From: Hyphomicrobiaceae bacterium
GTDB lineage: Bacteria > Pseudomonadota > Alphaproteobacteria > Rhizobiales > Hyphomicrobiaceae
NCBI GenBank assembly: GCA_041397645.1
Contig: JAWKWE010000004.1
Location: 1,736,001 to 1,800,000, forward strand
Reading direction: 5' to 3'
DNA length: 64,000 nt
Part shown: positions 1 to 8,524 of the stretch, piece after piece
Layout of the letters: each line of letters opens with the position of its first letter
How positions within the stretch are numbered: position 1 is the first letter of the stretch
Notes under the pieces: generated by a model
Database searches by the model: none
What the model saw: the letters and a program-made list of their open reading frames with translations, nothing else
What the model was told of the DNA's origin: nothing
Made by a program: the position numbers and the translations under genes

Positions 1-670
1 CAAACAGACGGGCATGAAATGCCGAATGCGAGCGCACGCATTGGCGCGTGTACAGGTAGACCCCCATGATGCCCTTGTCGGTCACGACGCGACTCCAGTG
101 CCCCGCAGTCACGCGGACCTTGGACATGGCTTCCAGATTGGCGATCGGCACATAGGCGAAGACGTTTGCATCGCGCACCACTGTCGGTTTGTGATTTTCA
201 AACCCGATCTCGCTGGCGATCAGTCCAAGGGCTGCTGCCAACTCATCGCGCTGGCCGAGGGTCTCGACTTCTCCGGGCAACTTGGGCGCGTCGAACTCGC
301 CGAATGCGCCAGCACCTGCACGCAGCCGCACGCCAACGCGCACGCTGCCAATCTCCTCCTCAAGTGCGATGATCGCATCCCGCTCGCCGTTGACGACCGG
401 CATCCGCAGCTCCGCGAGCAACGCAGCCGTTCCCAGCGTAGGATGGCCCGCGAACGGCACTTCGCGTGTGGGCGTAAAGATGCGGATCTTGGCTGTATGA
501 CCGGGCGCGGTCGGCTTGCGCACGAAGACAGTCTCAGAAAGATTGAATTCGCGCGCGATGGCCTGCATCTCACCGGCCGTTAACCGGTCTGCCTCATGCA
601 CAACAGCAAGAGGGTTTCCGCCGAGCGCGCGCTCCGTGAATACGTCCAGAATGTAGTAGTCGAGCGCCAT
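1..670 (-). CDS. PhzF family isomerase/epimerase (partial)
   Basis: The reverse strand reads without a stop from an ATG at 670 to the window edge, so the C-terminus is missing (223 codons seen; the family is usually about 260-300 residues). The N-terminus has the PhzF hallmark: a Tyr-rich strand, then DVFT, then GNPLAVV, followed by NLSETVFV and AGHPTLGTA. PhzF-fold proteins are cytosolic isomerases related to diaminopimelate epimerase; PhzF itself acts in phenazine synthesis, but most genomic members have unknown substrates. No phenazine genes are nearby, so only the family is assigned. Its gene points the same way as the NUDIX gene upstream and is separated from it by about 115 bases. Confidence 0.88.
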   Translation of the reverse strand, partial: MALDYYILDVFTERALGGNPLAVVHEADRLTAGEMQAIAREFNLSETVFVRKPTAPGHTAKIRIFTPTREVPFAGHPTLGTAALLAELRMPVVNGERDAIIALEEEIGSVRVGVRLRAGAGAFGEFDAPKLPGEVETLGQRDELAAALGLIASEIGFENHKPTVVRDANVFAYVPIANLEAMSKVRVTAGHWSRVVTDKGIMGVYLYTRQCVRSHSAFHARLF

Positions 671-785
671 GCACTGCTCCTAAAGCCCGCCCTGTGGCAA
701 AGCGGCGGCACCATGGGCCAAAGGCATGTTTCAGCCAAGCGCTTTTTTTGAAGCACGGCCGTGCGGAAGGAGCGCCAATGCTTCG

Positions 786-1520
786 CTAATCGAAGGACCA
801 TGCAAACGAAGAGGCCAACAGCACGCGCGCATAGTGTGCCATCGCCAGCCCTTCCATGTCTGCGGGGCTTTTGAGAACGACAACCTCGGCAAGCTCCGGA
901 TTACTCTCTGCGGCAATGTGCGCATGAACGCGTTGCACAAGATCGTCGGCGCCGAGCGGCGAGACATAGGGGACCGCAAACGAAACGTGGGCGGCAACCT
1001 GGGTGACCAGAAACCCATGCTGCGGTGTAACCGCCGACGCATCAAGACCAGTCTCTTCAGCAAGCTCTCGCGCGACGCTCCCGCGCACGTCGATCTGGTG
1101 ATCCTCCGACACATCGCGCGCATCGATAAATCCGCCCGGAAGATAGGCCAGCCCCTCATTGATATTGCCCGGCATCTGCCGCCCGAGGATGACGTAGCCT
1201 TCGCGCGAACGGATCAGAGCCGAGCCAAACCCGTCGCGCACCTGAGCCTCGTCCGGATAGCCCTCGTCGCGCCAGTAAAGGTAGTCCTTGAACTCGGTAG
1301 CGAGAAAGTCTGCGGTGGCATGACCGTCTTCGATATGAAGTCCATTCAGTACGTGCACGACGCCGTTGAAGAAATTCGGATTGGCCGCACATGCCATCCG
1401 CCAGTGATCGGCGATGACCTCGCGATGGTTATGGGCATAACGCCAGGTGCCCGAAACGAGGTGCGCATTTAACGATTCTATCCGCACCACACTCTCGACG
1501 GCACTCGCTGTGGTCTTCAT
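786..1520 (-). CDS. NUDIX hydrolase
   Basis: A 244-residue protein whose central region carries a NUDIX box: Gly-Gly about residues 129-130, then after a rather long insert RELAEETGL about 151-159. NUDIX enzymes hydrolyse nucleoside diphosphates linked to another group, using the REXXEE glutamates to bind magnesium. The long N-terminal part (about 110 residues) resembles members with an added N-terminal domain. The ATG at 1520 was chosen because homologues, as remembered, begin about ten residues before the VRIESL segment; a TTG at 1553 with a GGTGGA-like SD would add 11 residues. The substrate cannot be told from sequence. Confidence 0.82.
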   Translation of the reverse strand: MKTTASAVESVVRIESLNAHLVSGTWRYAHNHREVIADHWRMACAANPNFFNGVVHVLNGLHIEDGHATADFLATEFKDYLYWRDEGYPDEAQVRDGFGSALIRSREGYVILGRQMPGNINEGLAYLPGGFIDARDVSEDHQIDVRGSVARELAEETGLDASAVTPQHGFLVTQVAAHVSFAVPYVSPLGADDLVQRVHAHIAAESNPELAEVVVLKSPADMEGLAMAHYARVLLASSFAWSFD

Positions 1521-1553
1521 TTCCAGATCGCTGTCCTTCTGAGTATCGCGCAA

Positions 1554-2181
1554 TTCACTGTTCCACCGCAGACCATGCGTGTACGCAACGAATTGCCGCC
1601 AAATCGCCTAATTGGGCAAAACTCCGGTTGCCGAAGTTGACGTCGGGCCAAATGCTCAACGCCTTTATATAACGGCATATTTCAAGGTAGCGGTCTGGGG
1701 AAAATTTCATGAGCCGCGATGTTTGCGCACTTTGGCCATCGTGACGTCAGATTCCAACCGTCTATTTCCATCAACGACGTCGCGCGGGGGTGACAGTCAA
1801 GGACTGAAGACGACGGAAAGCACCGCTTCCTGTCTAATTACCGAATGATGTTGCGTTCGTCCGCTCGCCGGGGAAGGCGCAAGGCGCGCAACTGTGAAGG
1901 GGTCGTTGGGGGTTTTCTATTTCGTAGAACAAGGATGTCGATCCATTCGTCCAGCATCCGGCGGCAGCGCGTCATGCAAAGCCGTTGGTGACGGGCAGCG
2001 GAGGTCCCCGCTCCTCCGCTGCCCGTGTTAGCCTTCTGCGGTTTCCCGGGTTTCGGGATATGCGGAAAGCTGGCAAAGCTCGCTCGCGCTGTTCAAGCCA
2101 CAACCCTCCCCAAGGATGGCAGCGCGAGCGGTTTTTCCTCTCTAGTGCGGTTCCTTCTTCAGCGCGTCAGTAATTCTTGAT
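1554..2181. other. gene-poor 628-base gap
   Basis: No convincing gene is seen here. Short open frames exist on the + strand (1612-1848 and 1985-2173) but lack an SD, a start in good context or a recognisable protein. The stretch holds one long perfect hairpin, listed separately (1991-2026). Confidence 0.5.
1991..2026. terminator. long perfect hairpin, terminator-like
   Basis: Two 14-base arms (1991-2004 and 2013-2026) are exact reverse complements around an 8-base loop. The stem is GC-rich. There is no T-run on either side, so this may be a factor-dependent terminator, a protein site or an RNA element rather than a classical intrinsic terminator. Confidence 0.5.
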
Positions 2182-2448
2182 TCATAGGCACCCGGTGATG
2201 GTCGAGCCGCATTTGACGTAGTGGTTGAGCGCCTCCCACTCGCAGCACGGCTCCTCTTTCCTGCAGATCCATACCGTGCGCTCGCCGTCCCCGAATCTCA
2301 TTTTGCAGAGCTTCTCGCCAGGACGCACCGAACGGGTCGGCTTTGGCCACCCCTTCATAGACCGCGCCTCACCTTCCGCCGCCATCACCGAACCAGAAAC
2401 GGCAAAGGTGCCGGACAAAGCTGCTGCGATCAAAAAGCGTTTCAGCAT
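2182..2448 (-). CDS. small secreted Cys-rich protein, function unknown
   Basis: An 88-residue protein with a clear Sec signal peptide: MLKR, a hydrophobic stretch to about residue 21, and a likely AxA cleavage site at VMA-AEG. The mature part of about 65 residues holds six cysteines (KLCK, WICR, PCCE, KCG, GCL), enough for three disulfides, so it is probably periplasmic or secreted. No family is recognised. It stands alone, downstream of the ion-channel gene's 3' end on the same strand but well separated from it. Confidence 0.7.
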   Translation of the reverse strand: MLKRFLIAAALSGTFAVSGSVMAAEGEARSMKGWPKPTRSVRPGEKLCKMRFGDGERTVWICRKEEPCCEWEALNHYVKCGSTITGCL

Positions 2449-2599
2449 GTGCGGCTCCCTTTAGAACGCATGGGGCATATCTCACCGGCGTCTTGTGTAC
2501 TCATCGGGTGGATACGTCGCGTATCGTGCACAAGCTGACAGCGCGCGCTAGAGCGCACGAGCCGCAACAAACCGAAATCTCTTATGCTGGCGATGAATT

Positions 2600-3793
2600 T
2601 TACTTCAAAAGAACCCAGCCCGCGATCAGTGCTGCTGTGATCGAATAGATAATCAGAAGCACAAATCCCCACCTGTGATCGCCACGGGATATCGCCACGT
2701 CTTCCGCCGTGCCCTTTTCTTCGCCTTGCCAGGACGTCACCACGACCCTCAAAAGGGATGCGATAATGAAGGCATAGGACAGCATGTAGATCTTATCGAG
2801 CATGGTGAAGTAGTCGGCATCAGGCAGCGACGCGGCCGCCGTGAGCTGAATGGCCACCAAAGTCAGCAGTGCGGTGATCGCAAGCCCTATGCGGCCTTCG
2901 ACAAAGTGCGGATTGACGAAGAATACCAGCGTCGCGCACAGCACGATAAGCAGTATCGGCACAAACGTCTTGATCGCGAGCGTGAACATCGGCCGCGTGA
3001 TGGGCACGGACAGTATAACCCGAGAATAGCTCTCAGCTTCGGGCATCGACAGATCTCCGAAGTCTGTCGGATATTTATAGGGCTCGATCTCCAGGCGCGG
3101 CTTGCCTATGTGAAAACCCGGCAATGTCAGCTTCGGATTGATCGTAAGGGCGCGCGTGTCGGCGATGAATCTCTGCTCGGCTGCGCCTGAGACGGAGTCC
3201 TCGACAACGAACTCCAGCGTCTGACGATCGAAAGGATACTTCTCGAAGCGGAATTTTTTTGCGAACCGTCCCTGGTAGCGAATGATGTTGTAGAGCGTGC
3301 CGTCAGGCATTTCCTTTGGCGCATCCAGCAGCACGGTCTTTTGCTGCGACTCCGGATCGAAGATGTTCATGAACTCGAGGCTCTTGATCGGATCGAGGTC
3401 CTTGCTCCGCCAGCGAAGCCAAAGATAGAGATCCACGACATAGCTGTCAGTCTTGAAGTCGATGTCCTGAATATCATTGATGTAGACGCCGATGGTGACG
3501 TCGGCGGGCGCCTGCGGTGCTGCGGGAAGCGCACGGGCAGCCGGCTCCTTGATGGCGGGGTCCGGTTGCGCAGGCTTATGTTGCTCAGAAGCAGGGGGTG
3601 ACGCGTACTCTTGCTGCTGCGCCGGCGGGCTTGCATCCTGGGCAAAGGTGCTTGAGTGCAGAGCGAACAACATTCCGGCTGAGAGCACGCACGTACGAAA
3701 AGCAAGAAAGAGCCGCCCAGCGATACTCGTCTTCTCCTCTCCCAACTTACCCAAGCGCCGCCATTCAACCAGAACATCAACCATTCGACACAT
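2600..3793 (-). CDS. prokaryotic pentameric ligand-gated ion channel (Cys-loop receptor family)
   Basis: Layout is that of GLIC/ELIC-type channels. A signal peptide (about 24-52, ending FAQD) is followed by a low-complexity Pro/Ala/Gln linker (53-97), a beta-sandwich ligand-binding domain (98-268) with the diagnostic YPFDRQ at 186-191, then four membrane helices: M1 270-293, pore-lining M2 301-323 ending in LP, M3 328-353 and M4 376-396. As in other bacterial members the two cysteines of the eukaryotic loop are absent. The protein would form a pentameric inner-membrane channel with a periplasmic sensor domain; ligand and ion selectivity are unknown. The ATG at 3793 leaves about 20 residues before the signal peptide, so a downstream start is possible. 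Confidence 0.88.
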   Translation of the reverse strand: MCRMVDVLVEWRRLGKLGEEKTSIAGRLFLAFRTCVLSAGMLFALHSSTFAQDASPPAQQQEYASPPASEQHKPAQPDPAIKEPAARALPAAPQAPADVTIGVYINDIQDIDFKTDSYVVDLYLWLRWRSKDLDPIKSLEFMNIFDPESQQKTVLLDAPKEMPDGTLYNIIRYQGRFAKKFRFEKYPFDRQTLEFVVEDSVSGAAEQRFIADTRALTINPKLTLPGFHIGKPRLEIEPYKYPTDFGDLSMPEAESYSRVILSVPITRPMFTLAIKTFVPILLIVLCATLVFFVNPHFVEGRIGLAITALLTLVAIQLTAAASLPDADYFTMLDKIYMLSYAFIIASLLRVVVTSWQGEEKGTAEDVAISRGDHRWGFVLLIIYSITAALIAGWVLLK

Positions 3794-3864
3794 CCCGCTG
3801 CTGAAGCACGCAAACTTAACGCCAAATGCCTAGCCTTCAAGCCGCTGGCCGCGTGGAGCAAAAA

Positions 3865-3894
3865 TGAAGCGGCCGCCGAAATGCCTCGGCGGCC
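3865..3894 (-). terminator. terminator of ilvC
   Basis: Arms 3871-3879 and 3886-3894 pair perfectly (9 bp, GC-rich, 6-base loop). Read on the reverse strand, just after the ilvC stop, the stem is followed by a T-rich stretch (GCTTCATTTTTGC). Confidence 0.75.
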
Positions 3895-3930
3895 GTTCAA
3901 TTTCTTACGCTTGGCCGTTAGGCCGAAGTA

Positions 3931-4950
3931 TTAGTTGCGGCCCTTGTCGACCAGCTTGTTCTTGGCAATCCACGGCATCATGCCGCGCAGCTTGGAGCCA
4001 ACCTCTTCGATCTGATGGGCGTCGTTGAGGCGGCGCGTTGCCTTGAAGCTCGGCTGACCGGCCTTGCACTCCAGCATCCAATCGCGCGTGAAGCGGCCAC
4101 TCTGGATGTCCTGGAGAACGCGCTTCATCTCCGCCTTGGTTTCCGGCGTGACGATACGCGGACCAGTTTTGTACTCGCCGTATTCGGCGGTGTTGGAGAT
4201 CGAGTAGTTCATGTTGGCGATGCCGCCCTCATAGATGAGGTCGACGATCAGCTTCACCTCGTGGAGGCATTCGAAGTAAGCCATCTCGGGAGCGTAACCC
4301 GCTTCCACGAGCGTCTCGAAGCCTGCACGGATCAGCTCAACAAGGCCACCGCACAGCACTGCCTGTTCGCCGAACAGGTCGGTCTCACACTCTTCCTTGA
4401 AGGTCGTCTCGATCACGCCCGAACGGCCACCGCCGATTGCAGAGGCATAGGAGAGGAACAGGTCGTGAGCGTTGCCGCTCTTGTCCTGATGGATGGCGAT
4501 GAGGCAAGGCACGCCGCCGCCCTTTTGATATTCGCCACGCACCGTGTGGCCGGGGCCTTTCGGCGCGACCATACCGACATCGAGATCCTCACGCGGCTCG
4601 ATCAGATTGAAGTGGACGTTGAGGCCGTGCGCGAACATGAGGGCGGCGCCCTTCTTCATGTTGTCGTGCAGATGCTCGCGGTAGATGTCGCCCTGCAGCT
4701 CGTCGGGCGTCAGCATCATGATGACGTCGGCCCACTTGGCGGCCTCGGCCACGTCCATCACCTTCAGCTTTTCCTGCTCGGCCTTCTTGGCGGAGGACGA
4801 ACCCTTGCGCAGCGCAATCGCAACTTCCTTGACGCCGCTGTCGCGCAGGTTGAGCGCGTGGGCATGTCCCTGGCTGCCATAGCCGACGATGGCGACCTTC
4901 TTGGACTTGATCAGGTTGATGTCGGCATCACGATCGTAATAGACGCGCAT
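3931..4950 (-). CDS. ilvC: ketol-acid reductoisomerase (NADP+)
   Basis: Catalyses the second common step of valine, leucine and isoleucine synthesis: alkyl migration plus NADPH reduction of acetolactate or acetohydroxybutyrate. With the ATG at 4950 the protein is 339 residues, the standard length of class I KARI. The N-terminal MRVYYDRDADI and the Rossmann motif GYGSQGHAHALNLRDSG are typical, and the C-terminal knotted domain includes EQAVLCGG and the acidic and Glu residues that hold the two magnesium ions. An in-frame longer start at 5037 exists but would add 29 residues not found in the family; AAAGGCC precedes the chosen ATG. It is separated from ilvI/ilvN by other genes and has its own terminator. 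Confidence 0.97.
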   Translation of the reverse strand: MRVYYDRDADINLIKSKKVAIVGYGSQGHAHALNLRDSGVKEVAIALRKGSSSAKKAEQEKLKVMDVAEAAKWADVIMMLTPDELQGDIYREHLHDNMKKGAALMFAHGLNVHFNLIEPREDLDVGMVAPKGPGHTVRGEYQKGGGVPCLIAIHQDKSGNAHDLFLSYASAIGGGRSGVIETTFKEECETDLFGEQAVLCGGLVELIRAGFETLVEAGYAPEMAYFECLHEVKLIVDLIYEGGIANMNYSISNTAEYGEYKTGPRIVTPETKAEMKRVLQDIQSGRFTRDWMLECKAGQPSFKATRRLNDAHQIEEVGSKLRGMMPWIAKNKLVDKGRN

Positions 4951-5221
4951 GGGCGGCCTTTCGGGTTTCCCGGTCGAAATTCGATTCAGCGGGGATAGGT
5001 TGAAGATAGAACCGGAATGGGACGCGCGCGTCACCACCCCAAATCTCGCGCCGGAACCTAACCATATCGCCCGGCGCTTTCAACGCCTGCGAAGGGGCTA
5101 ATTTGCGCCTTTTTGCCCTCCGAAGCGGTCCGCGACGACATAGCGTTAACCCCGCCTCAACCTCAAAGGCGGCAAACTGGCTTTGAACCGGTTCGAACTT
5201 TTCTATTCAAGGCCCAACGTT

Positions 5222-5713
5222 ATGCCGCGGTTGTATAGTGTTATCCCCCTTATGGCTGCTCTAGCCGTCGCTGGTTGCGGGAAAGGCGAGCGGAAGAGCG
5301 CAGCGAGCATTCCCCCGGCTGAAAAGGCCATTTACATGTCGACCGCGGACTGCGTGAACGGCGGAAAATTGACGGCCGAAGTCTGCTCGATCCTCGTCGA
5401 CAGAGCGGTCAAAATCCACGAACAGACCTCCGAAACCTTCAAGGGCCTGCGATCCTGCGAGGAAGCTTCCGGCCCCGATCGCTGCGAACGTGACATGAAT
5501 GGCACGTATCGGATGCGCATGCAGGCGTTCCTCTTCGAGTTTGGTGGCGGCAAGCAGCCAAATGCAACGCCGCTTTACCCCTCGATCGAAGGCAAGGTTG
5601 GCTTCCGCGATACAAAGAAGAAGGCCGTGGCAGCTCTCGACGACAACATGATCGTCTCGCAGCAATCGCTGCAGGTTGCCTACGAAAATTCCAAAATCGG
5701 CAAGCGCCGCTAA
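5222..5713 (+). CDS. putative lipoprotein, DUF1190 (YgiB-like)
   Basis: A 163-residue protein starting MPRLYSVIPL with a lipobox LAVAGC and the lipidated Cys at residue 19. The body resembles DUF1190/YgiB proteins: a short segment after the lipobox leading to YMSTADCVNG, paired cysteines (DC, VC, SC, RC), then an aromatic, Gly-rich middle. The function of DUF1190 proteins is not known; they are presumed to sit in the cell envelope. A TTG at 5183 would extend it by 13 residues, but the ATG at 5222 gives a normal-length lipoprotein signal. It is transcribed divergently from ilvC. Confidence 0.75.
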   Translation: MPRLYSVIPLMAALAVAGCGKGERKSAASIPPAEKAIYMSTADCVNGGKLTAEVCSILVDRAVKIHEQTSETFKGLRSCEEASGPDRCERDMNGTYRMRMQAFLFEFGGGKQPNATPLYPSIEGKVGFRDTKKKAVAALDDNMIVSQQSLQVAYENSKIGKRR

Positions 5714-5761
5714 AATCTTCTCGCGACGAAGCCTAACAGATCGACGAGGCTGAAGCTCCCG

Positions 5762-7102
5762 CTATCGAGCGGCTGCGTCGGCGCTAACATGCCAGATCTT
5801 GTTGCCGACATCGTCGGCCACCAGCAGACCTCCCTTGCCATCAAGCGTCACGCCGACCGGGCGGCCACGCGCCTGGCCCTTCTCATTGAGAAATCCACCG
5901 AGCACCACACTCGGCGCCCCGGATGGCTTTCCGTCTACAAACGGCACAAAGATGACGCGATAGCCGGTCGGCACGGTGCGATTCCAACTACCATGCTGGC
6001 CGATGAAAGCACCCGATACGTATGCGGCGCCTAGCGTCTTACCGTCCGAGAACGCAAGTCCGAGCGAGGCCGTATGCGCGCCTAGCGCATAGTCAGGCAT
6101 TTCTGCTTCCGGCACTTCACCCGACTTCGGGTTCGGCGCGCGATCATCGAGATGCGTCGCGTAATACTTCTGCGGCCAGCCGTAAAACGCCCCATCCTTT
6201 ACATGTGTCAGATAGTCGGGAACGAGGTTGTCGCCCAGCTCGTCGCGCTCGTTGACGACGGTCCAGAGTTCATCCGTGCCTGTCTTGAAATCCATGCCCA
6301 CGGGATTGCGCAGTCCGGTTGCGAACGACCGTGCCTTTCCGTCGGCCAGCTTGATCTCCCAAATCGCTGCCCTGCCCTCTTCCTCCGCCAATCCATTCTC
6401 GCCAACGTTACTGTTGGACCCGATCGCCGCGTATAGTCGGCTACCGTCGCGGCTGGCGATAATGTTCTTGGTCCAGTGGTGATTGCGCGGACCTCCAGGC
6501 AGCGGCGTGACGATCTCGGCAGGCTCCGCAATCCTTTCTGCTCCTGCCTTGTGAGGAAAGCGCACGACAGCATCGGCGTTGGCGACATAAAGCGTGTCGC
6601 CGACAAGTGCCATTCCAAACGGCGACATCAGGTTATCAAGCAGCACGGAACGCTTGTCCGCCTTACCGTCACCATCGCTATCGACCAGCCGCGTAATGCG
6701 ATTTGGGCTCGCCACCCCCGCGCCCGCCTTGCCCATGAAGAACGACATCACCCACGACTTGAGACCACCTGCCTCTTTGGGCGGTCTGTTCGTTTCAGCA
6801 ACCAGAACACTGCCGTCGGGAAGCACGTACAGCCAACGGGGATGATCGAGTCCGCCGGCGAATTCAACGACACGCAATCCCTGCGCGACAACCGGAAGCT
6901 CATCCTCGCCCCAGCCCACAGGCTTTGGAATCTGGATTGTCGGAACCCACGCGGTCCGAGGTTCGGCCAGTTTGGGCGAGGGCCCGAAGACCTCGTCCTC
7001 GCCAATCTCCAACGGCGCGACGACGGCCGCCGCCAAAGTGACGGCGCCCGCAGTTGCCGCGATCACGGCCAGGATCGACAAACCAAAAAAGATGCCCTTC
7101 AT
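5762..7102 (-). CDS. PQQ-dependent sugar (glucose/sorbosone-type) dehydrogenase
   Basis: A 446-residue protein of the soluble GSDH/sorbosone dehydrogenase six-bladed beta-propeller family. A hydrophobic N-terminal helix (about 3-27) is a signal or anchor for the periplasm. Recognisable elements are LDHPRWLYVLPDG, VAETNR, DSDGDGKAD, GGPRNHHW with the family His, GLRNPVGMDF, GQHGSWNR near the C-terminus and the closing VADDVGNKIWHV. These enzymes oxidise sugars or other polyols with bound PQQ and calcium, passing electrons to the respiratory chain; the substrate here is unknown. ATG 7102 follows GAGGAAG at good spacing; ATG 7126 is a possible alternative, and the longer frame to 7231 is not needed. 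Confidence 0.87.
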   Translation of the reverse strand: MKGIFFGLSILAVIAATAGAVTLAAAVVAPLEIGEDEVFGPSPKLAEPRTAWVPTIQIPKPVGWGEDELPVVAQGLRVVEFAGGLDHPRWLYVLPDGSVLVAETNRPPKEAGGLKSWVMSFFMGKAGAGVASPNRITRLVDSDGDGKADKRSVLLDNLMSPFGMALVGDTLYVANADAVVRFPHKAGAERIAEPAEIVTPLPGGPRNHHWTKNIIASRDGSRLYAAIGSNSNVGENGLAEEEGRAAIWEIKLADGKARSFATGLRNPVGMDFKTGTDELWTVVNERDELGDNLVPDYLTHVKDGAFYGWPQKYYATHLDDRAPNPKSGEVPEAEMPDYALGAHTASLGLAFSDGKTLGAAYVSGAFIGQHGSWNRTVPTGYRVIFVPFVDGKPSGAPSVVLGGFLNEKGQARGRPVGVTLDGKGGLLVADDVGNKIWHVSADAAAR

Positions 7103-7234
7103 CTCAAAGACTTCCTCATTAGGCATTGCGCAACGTCGCATTCCACTGCGCCGCTTACCGTTTCGAATACGCATCCGAGCTTGAAAGGTTTCGTTCCGGT
7201 CTGCAACGCCCCCGAATGGAGAGCGGGTCATCCG

Positions 7235-7882
7235 TTAGCCGCGCGTCTGCACCGCAACGCCAGACAAGCCGTGCGAGAACAGCGGCCAGAGCGAAGCGAG
7301 CAGCGCCAGTGCCATAATCCGATTGAACCAGATGCGTCGCGTCTCATCCTGCAGGAACTCGCGAAGTCCCTGTCCGAACAAGGCCCAGGTTGAGGCCGAT
7401 GTCAGCGACATGAAGAAGACCAGCGCCAGCATCGCAGGCAGATCTTTGGCCAGCTGGTCCGGTCTCAGGAAATTGGCGCTTGCCGCAAGTCCCATCCCTA
7501 CGCCCTTGGGATTGATCCACTGAAAGAGCGCCGCTTGCAGAAACGTCAGAGGAGTTCCTTCGCTCTCGCCTTGGCCTTCGCCCGCGCGCGGCACCGGACG
7601 CGCGGCTGTTGCGATCTTCCATGCCAGCCAGCCCAGGTAGAGCGCACTTGCAATCTTCAGGGCGTCGAATACTTGCGGATGGATGGCGACCACACGTCCT
7701 ATGCCCAGCGCCAGGGCGGCAAACATCACACCGTAGCCAATGACGATGCCCAGGATGTGCGGCAGCGTGCGCGTGAAGCCATAGTTCACGCCCGAGGCCA
7801 GCAGCATTGTATTGTTGGGCCCCGGCGTGAAGCTCGCCACGAAGACGAACGCCAGCGCCGACAGGAAGACGTCTAAGGGCAT
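7235..7882 (-). CDS. LysE/RhtB family amino acid exporter
   Basis: A 215-residue integral inner-membrane protein with about six hydrophobic helices. The N-terminal helix ends in FTPGPNN (about residues 18-24), the LysE/RhtB signature, and the second half has the conserved QWINPKG segment. The family exports amino acids such as lysine, threonine or homoserine; the substrate is not predictable. It follows ilvN on the same strand after a gap of about 66 bases, so export of a branched-chain amino acid or intermediate is possible but unproven. Confidence 0.88.
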   Translation of the reverse strand: MPLDVFLSALAFVFVASFTPGPNNTMLLASGVNYGFTRTLPHILGIVIGYGVMFAALALGIGRVVAIHPQVFDALKIASALYLGWLAWKIATAARPVPRAGEGQGESEGTPLTFLQAALFQWINPKGVGMGLAASANFLRPDQLAKDLPAMLALVFFMSLTSASTWALFGQGLREFLQDETRRIWFNRIMALALLASLWPLFSHGLSGVAVQTRG

Positions 7883-7948
7883 CTTAATGTGCCATGGTTG
7901 GTTGGATGACCGGAAAGGCGATCAGCGCCCGCCCGACGCGCTTTCTAC

Positions 7949-8497
7949 CTACAGCGTCGCGGCGCCACGTCCGATGGCGGCAATGCCGGTGCGCGACACT
8001 TCCGTCAGCCCAAGTTCGCGCATGATGCCGATGAAGGTCTCGATCTTTGAGGCTTTGCCCGTCACTTCGAATACGAAGTGTTCTGTGGAGGTGTCCACCA
8101 CCTGAGCCCGGAAGATCTCAGCAAGACGCAGTGCCTCGATGCGTTTTTCGCCCTTGCCTTGCACCTTCACCAGCGCAAGCTCGCGTTCCAGTGACAGTCC
8201 TTCCAGAGTGAGATCGCGCACGCGGTGGATGGGGACCATCCTCTCCAGCTGATGCTTGATCTGCTCAATGACGGCAGGCGTGCCGCGCGTGACGATGGTA
8301 ATGCGCGATACATGTTTCTCGTGCTCAGTCTCGGTCACCGTCAACGAGTCGATGTTGTAGCCGCGCGCGGTGAAAAGTCCGATGACGCGCGCCAACACGC
8401 CCGGCTCGTTGTCGACCATGATCGACAACGTGCGTGAGACCACTTCCTGCGATAGAAGCGGGCTTGGATAGTGCGACTGTTTGAGCGGATCGGCCAT
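7949..8497 (-). CDS. ilvN: acetolactate synthase small (regulatory) subunit
   Basis: The regulatory partner of the large subunit encoded at 11009-12775; it activates the enzyme and usually confers feedback inhibition by valine. The 182-residue protein has the N-terminal ACT domain (about 20-95: RTLSIMVDNEPGVLARVIGLF, then GYNIDSLTV) and the C-terminal ALS small-subunit domain (VEQ-like REL, EIFRAQVVD, TGKASKIETF). Unusually it is separated from the large subunit by three genes, one of which looks inserted. The ATG at 8497 lies 27 bases after the GST stop, so the two are probably cotranscribed. Confidence 0.96.
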   Translation of the reverse strand: MADPLKQSHYPSPLLSQEVVSRTLSIMVDNEPGVLARVIGLFTARGYNIDSLTVTETEHEKHVSRITIVTRGTPAVIEQIKHQLERMVPIHRVRDLTLEGLSLERELALVKVQGKGEKRIEALRLAEIFRAQVVDTSTEHFVFEVTGKASKIETFIGIMRELGLTEVSRTGIAAIGRGAATL

Positions 8498-8524
8498 AGT
8501 CTTTGCTTTCGTTGTTCGTCGTTG

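Noticed and set aside
1612..1848. 78-codon open frame in the 628-base gap.
   Set aside because: Non-ATG start without an SD and no recognisable sequence.
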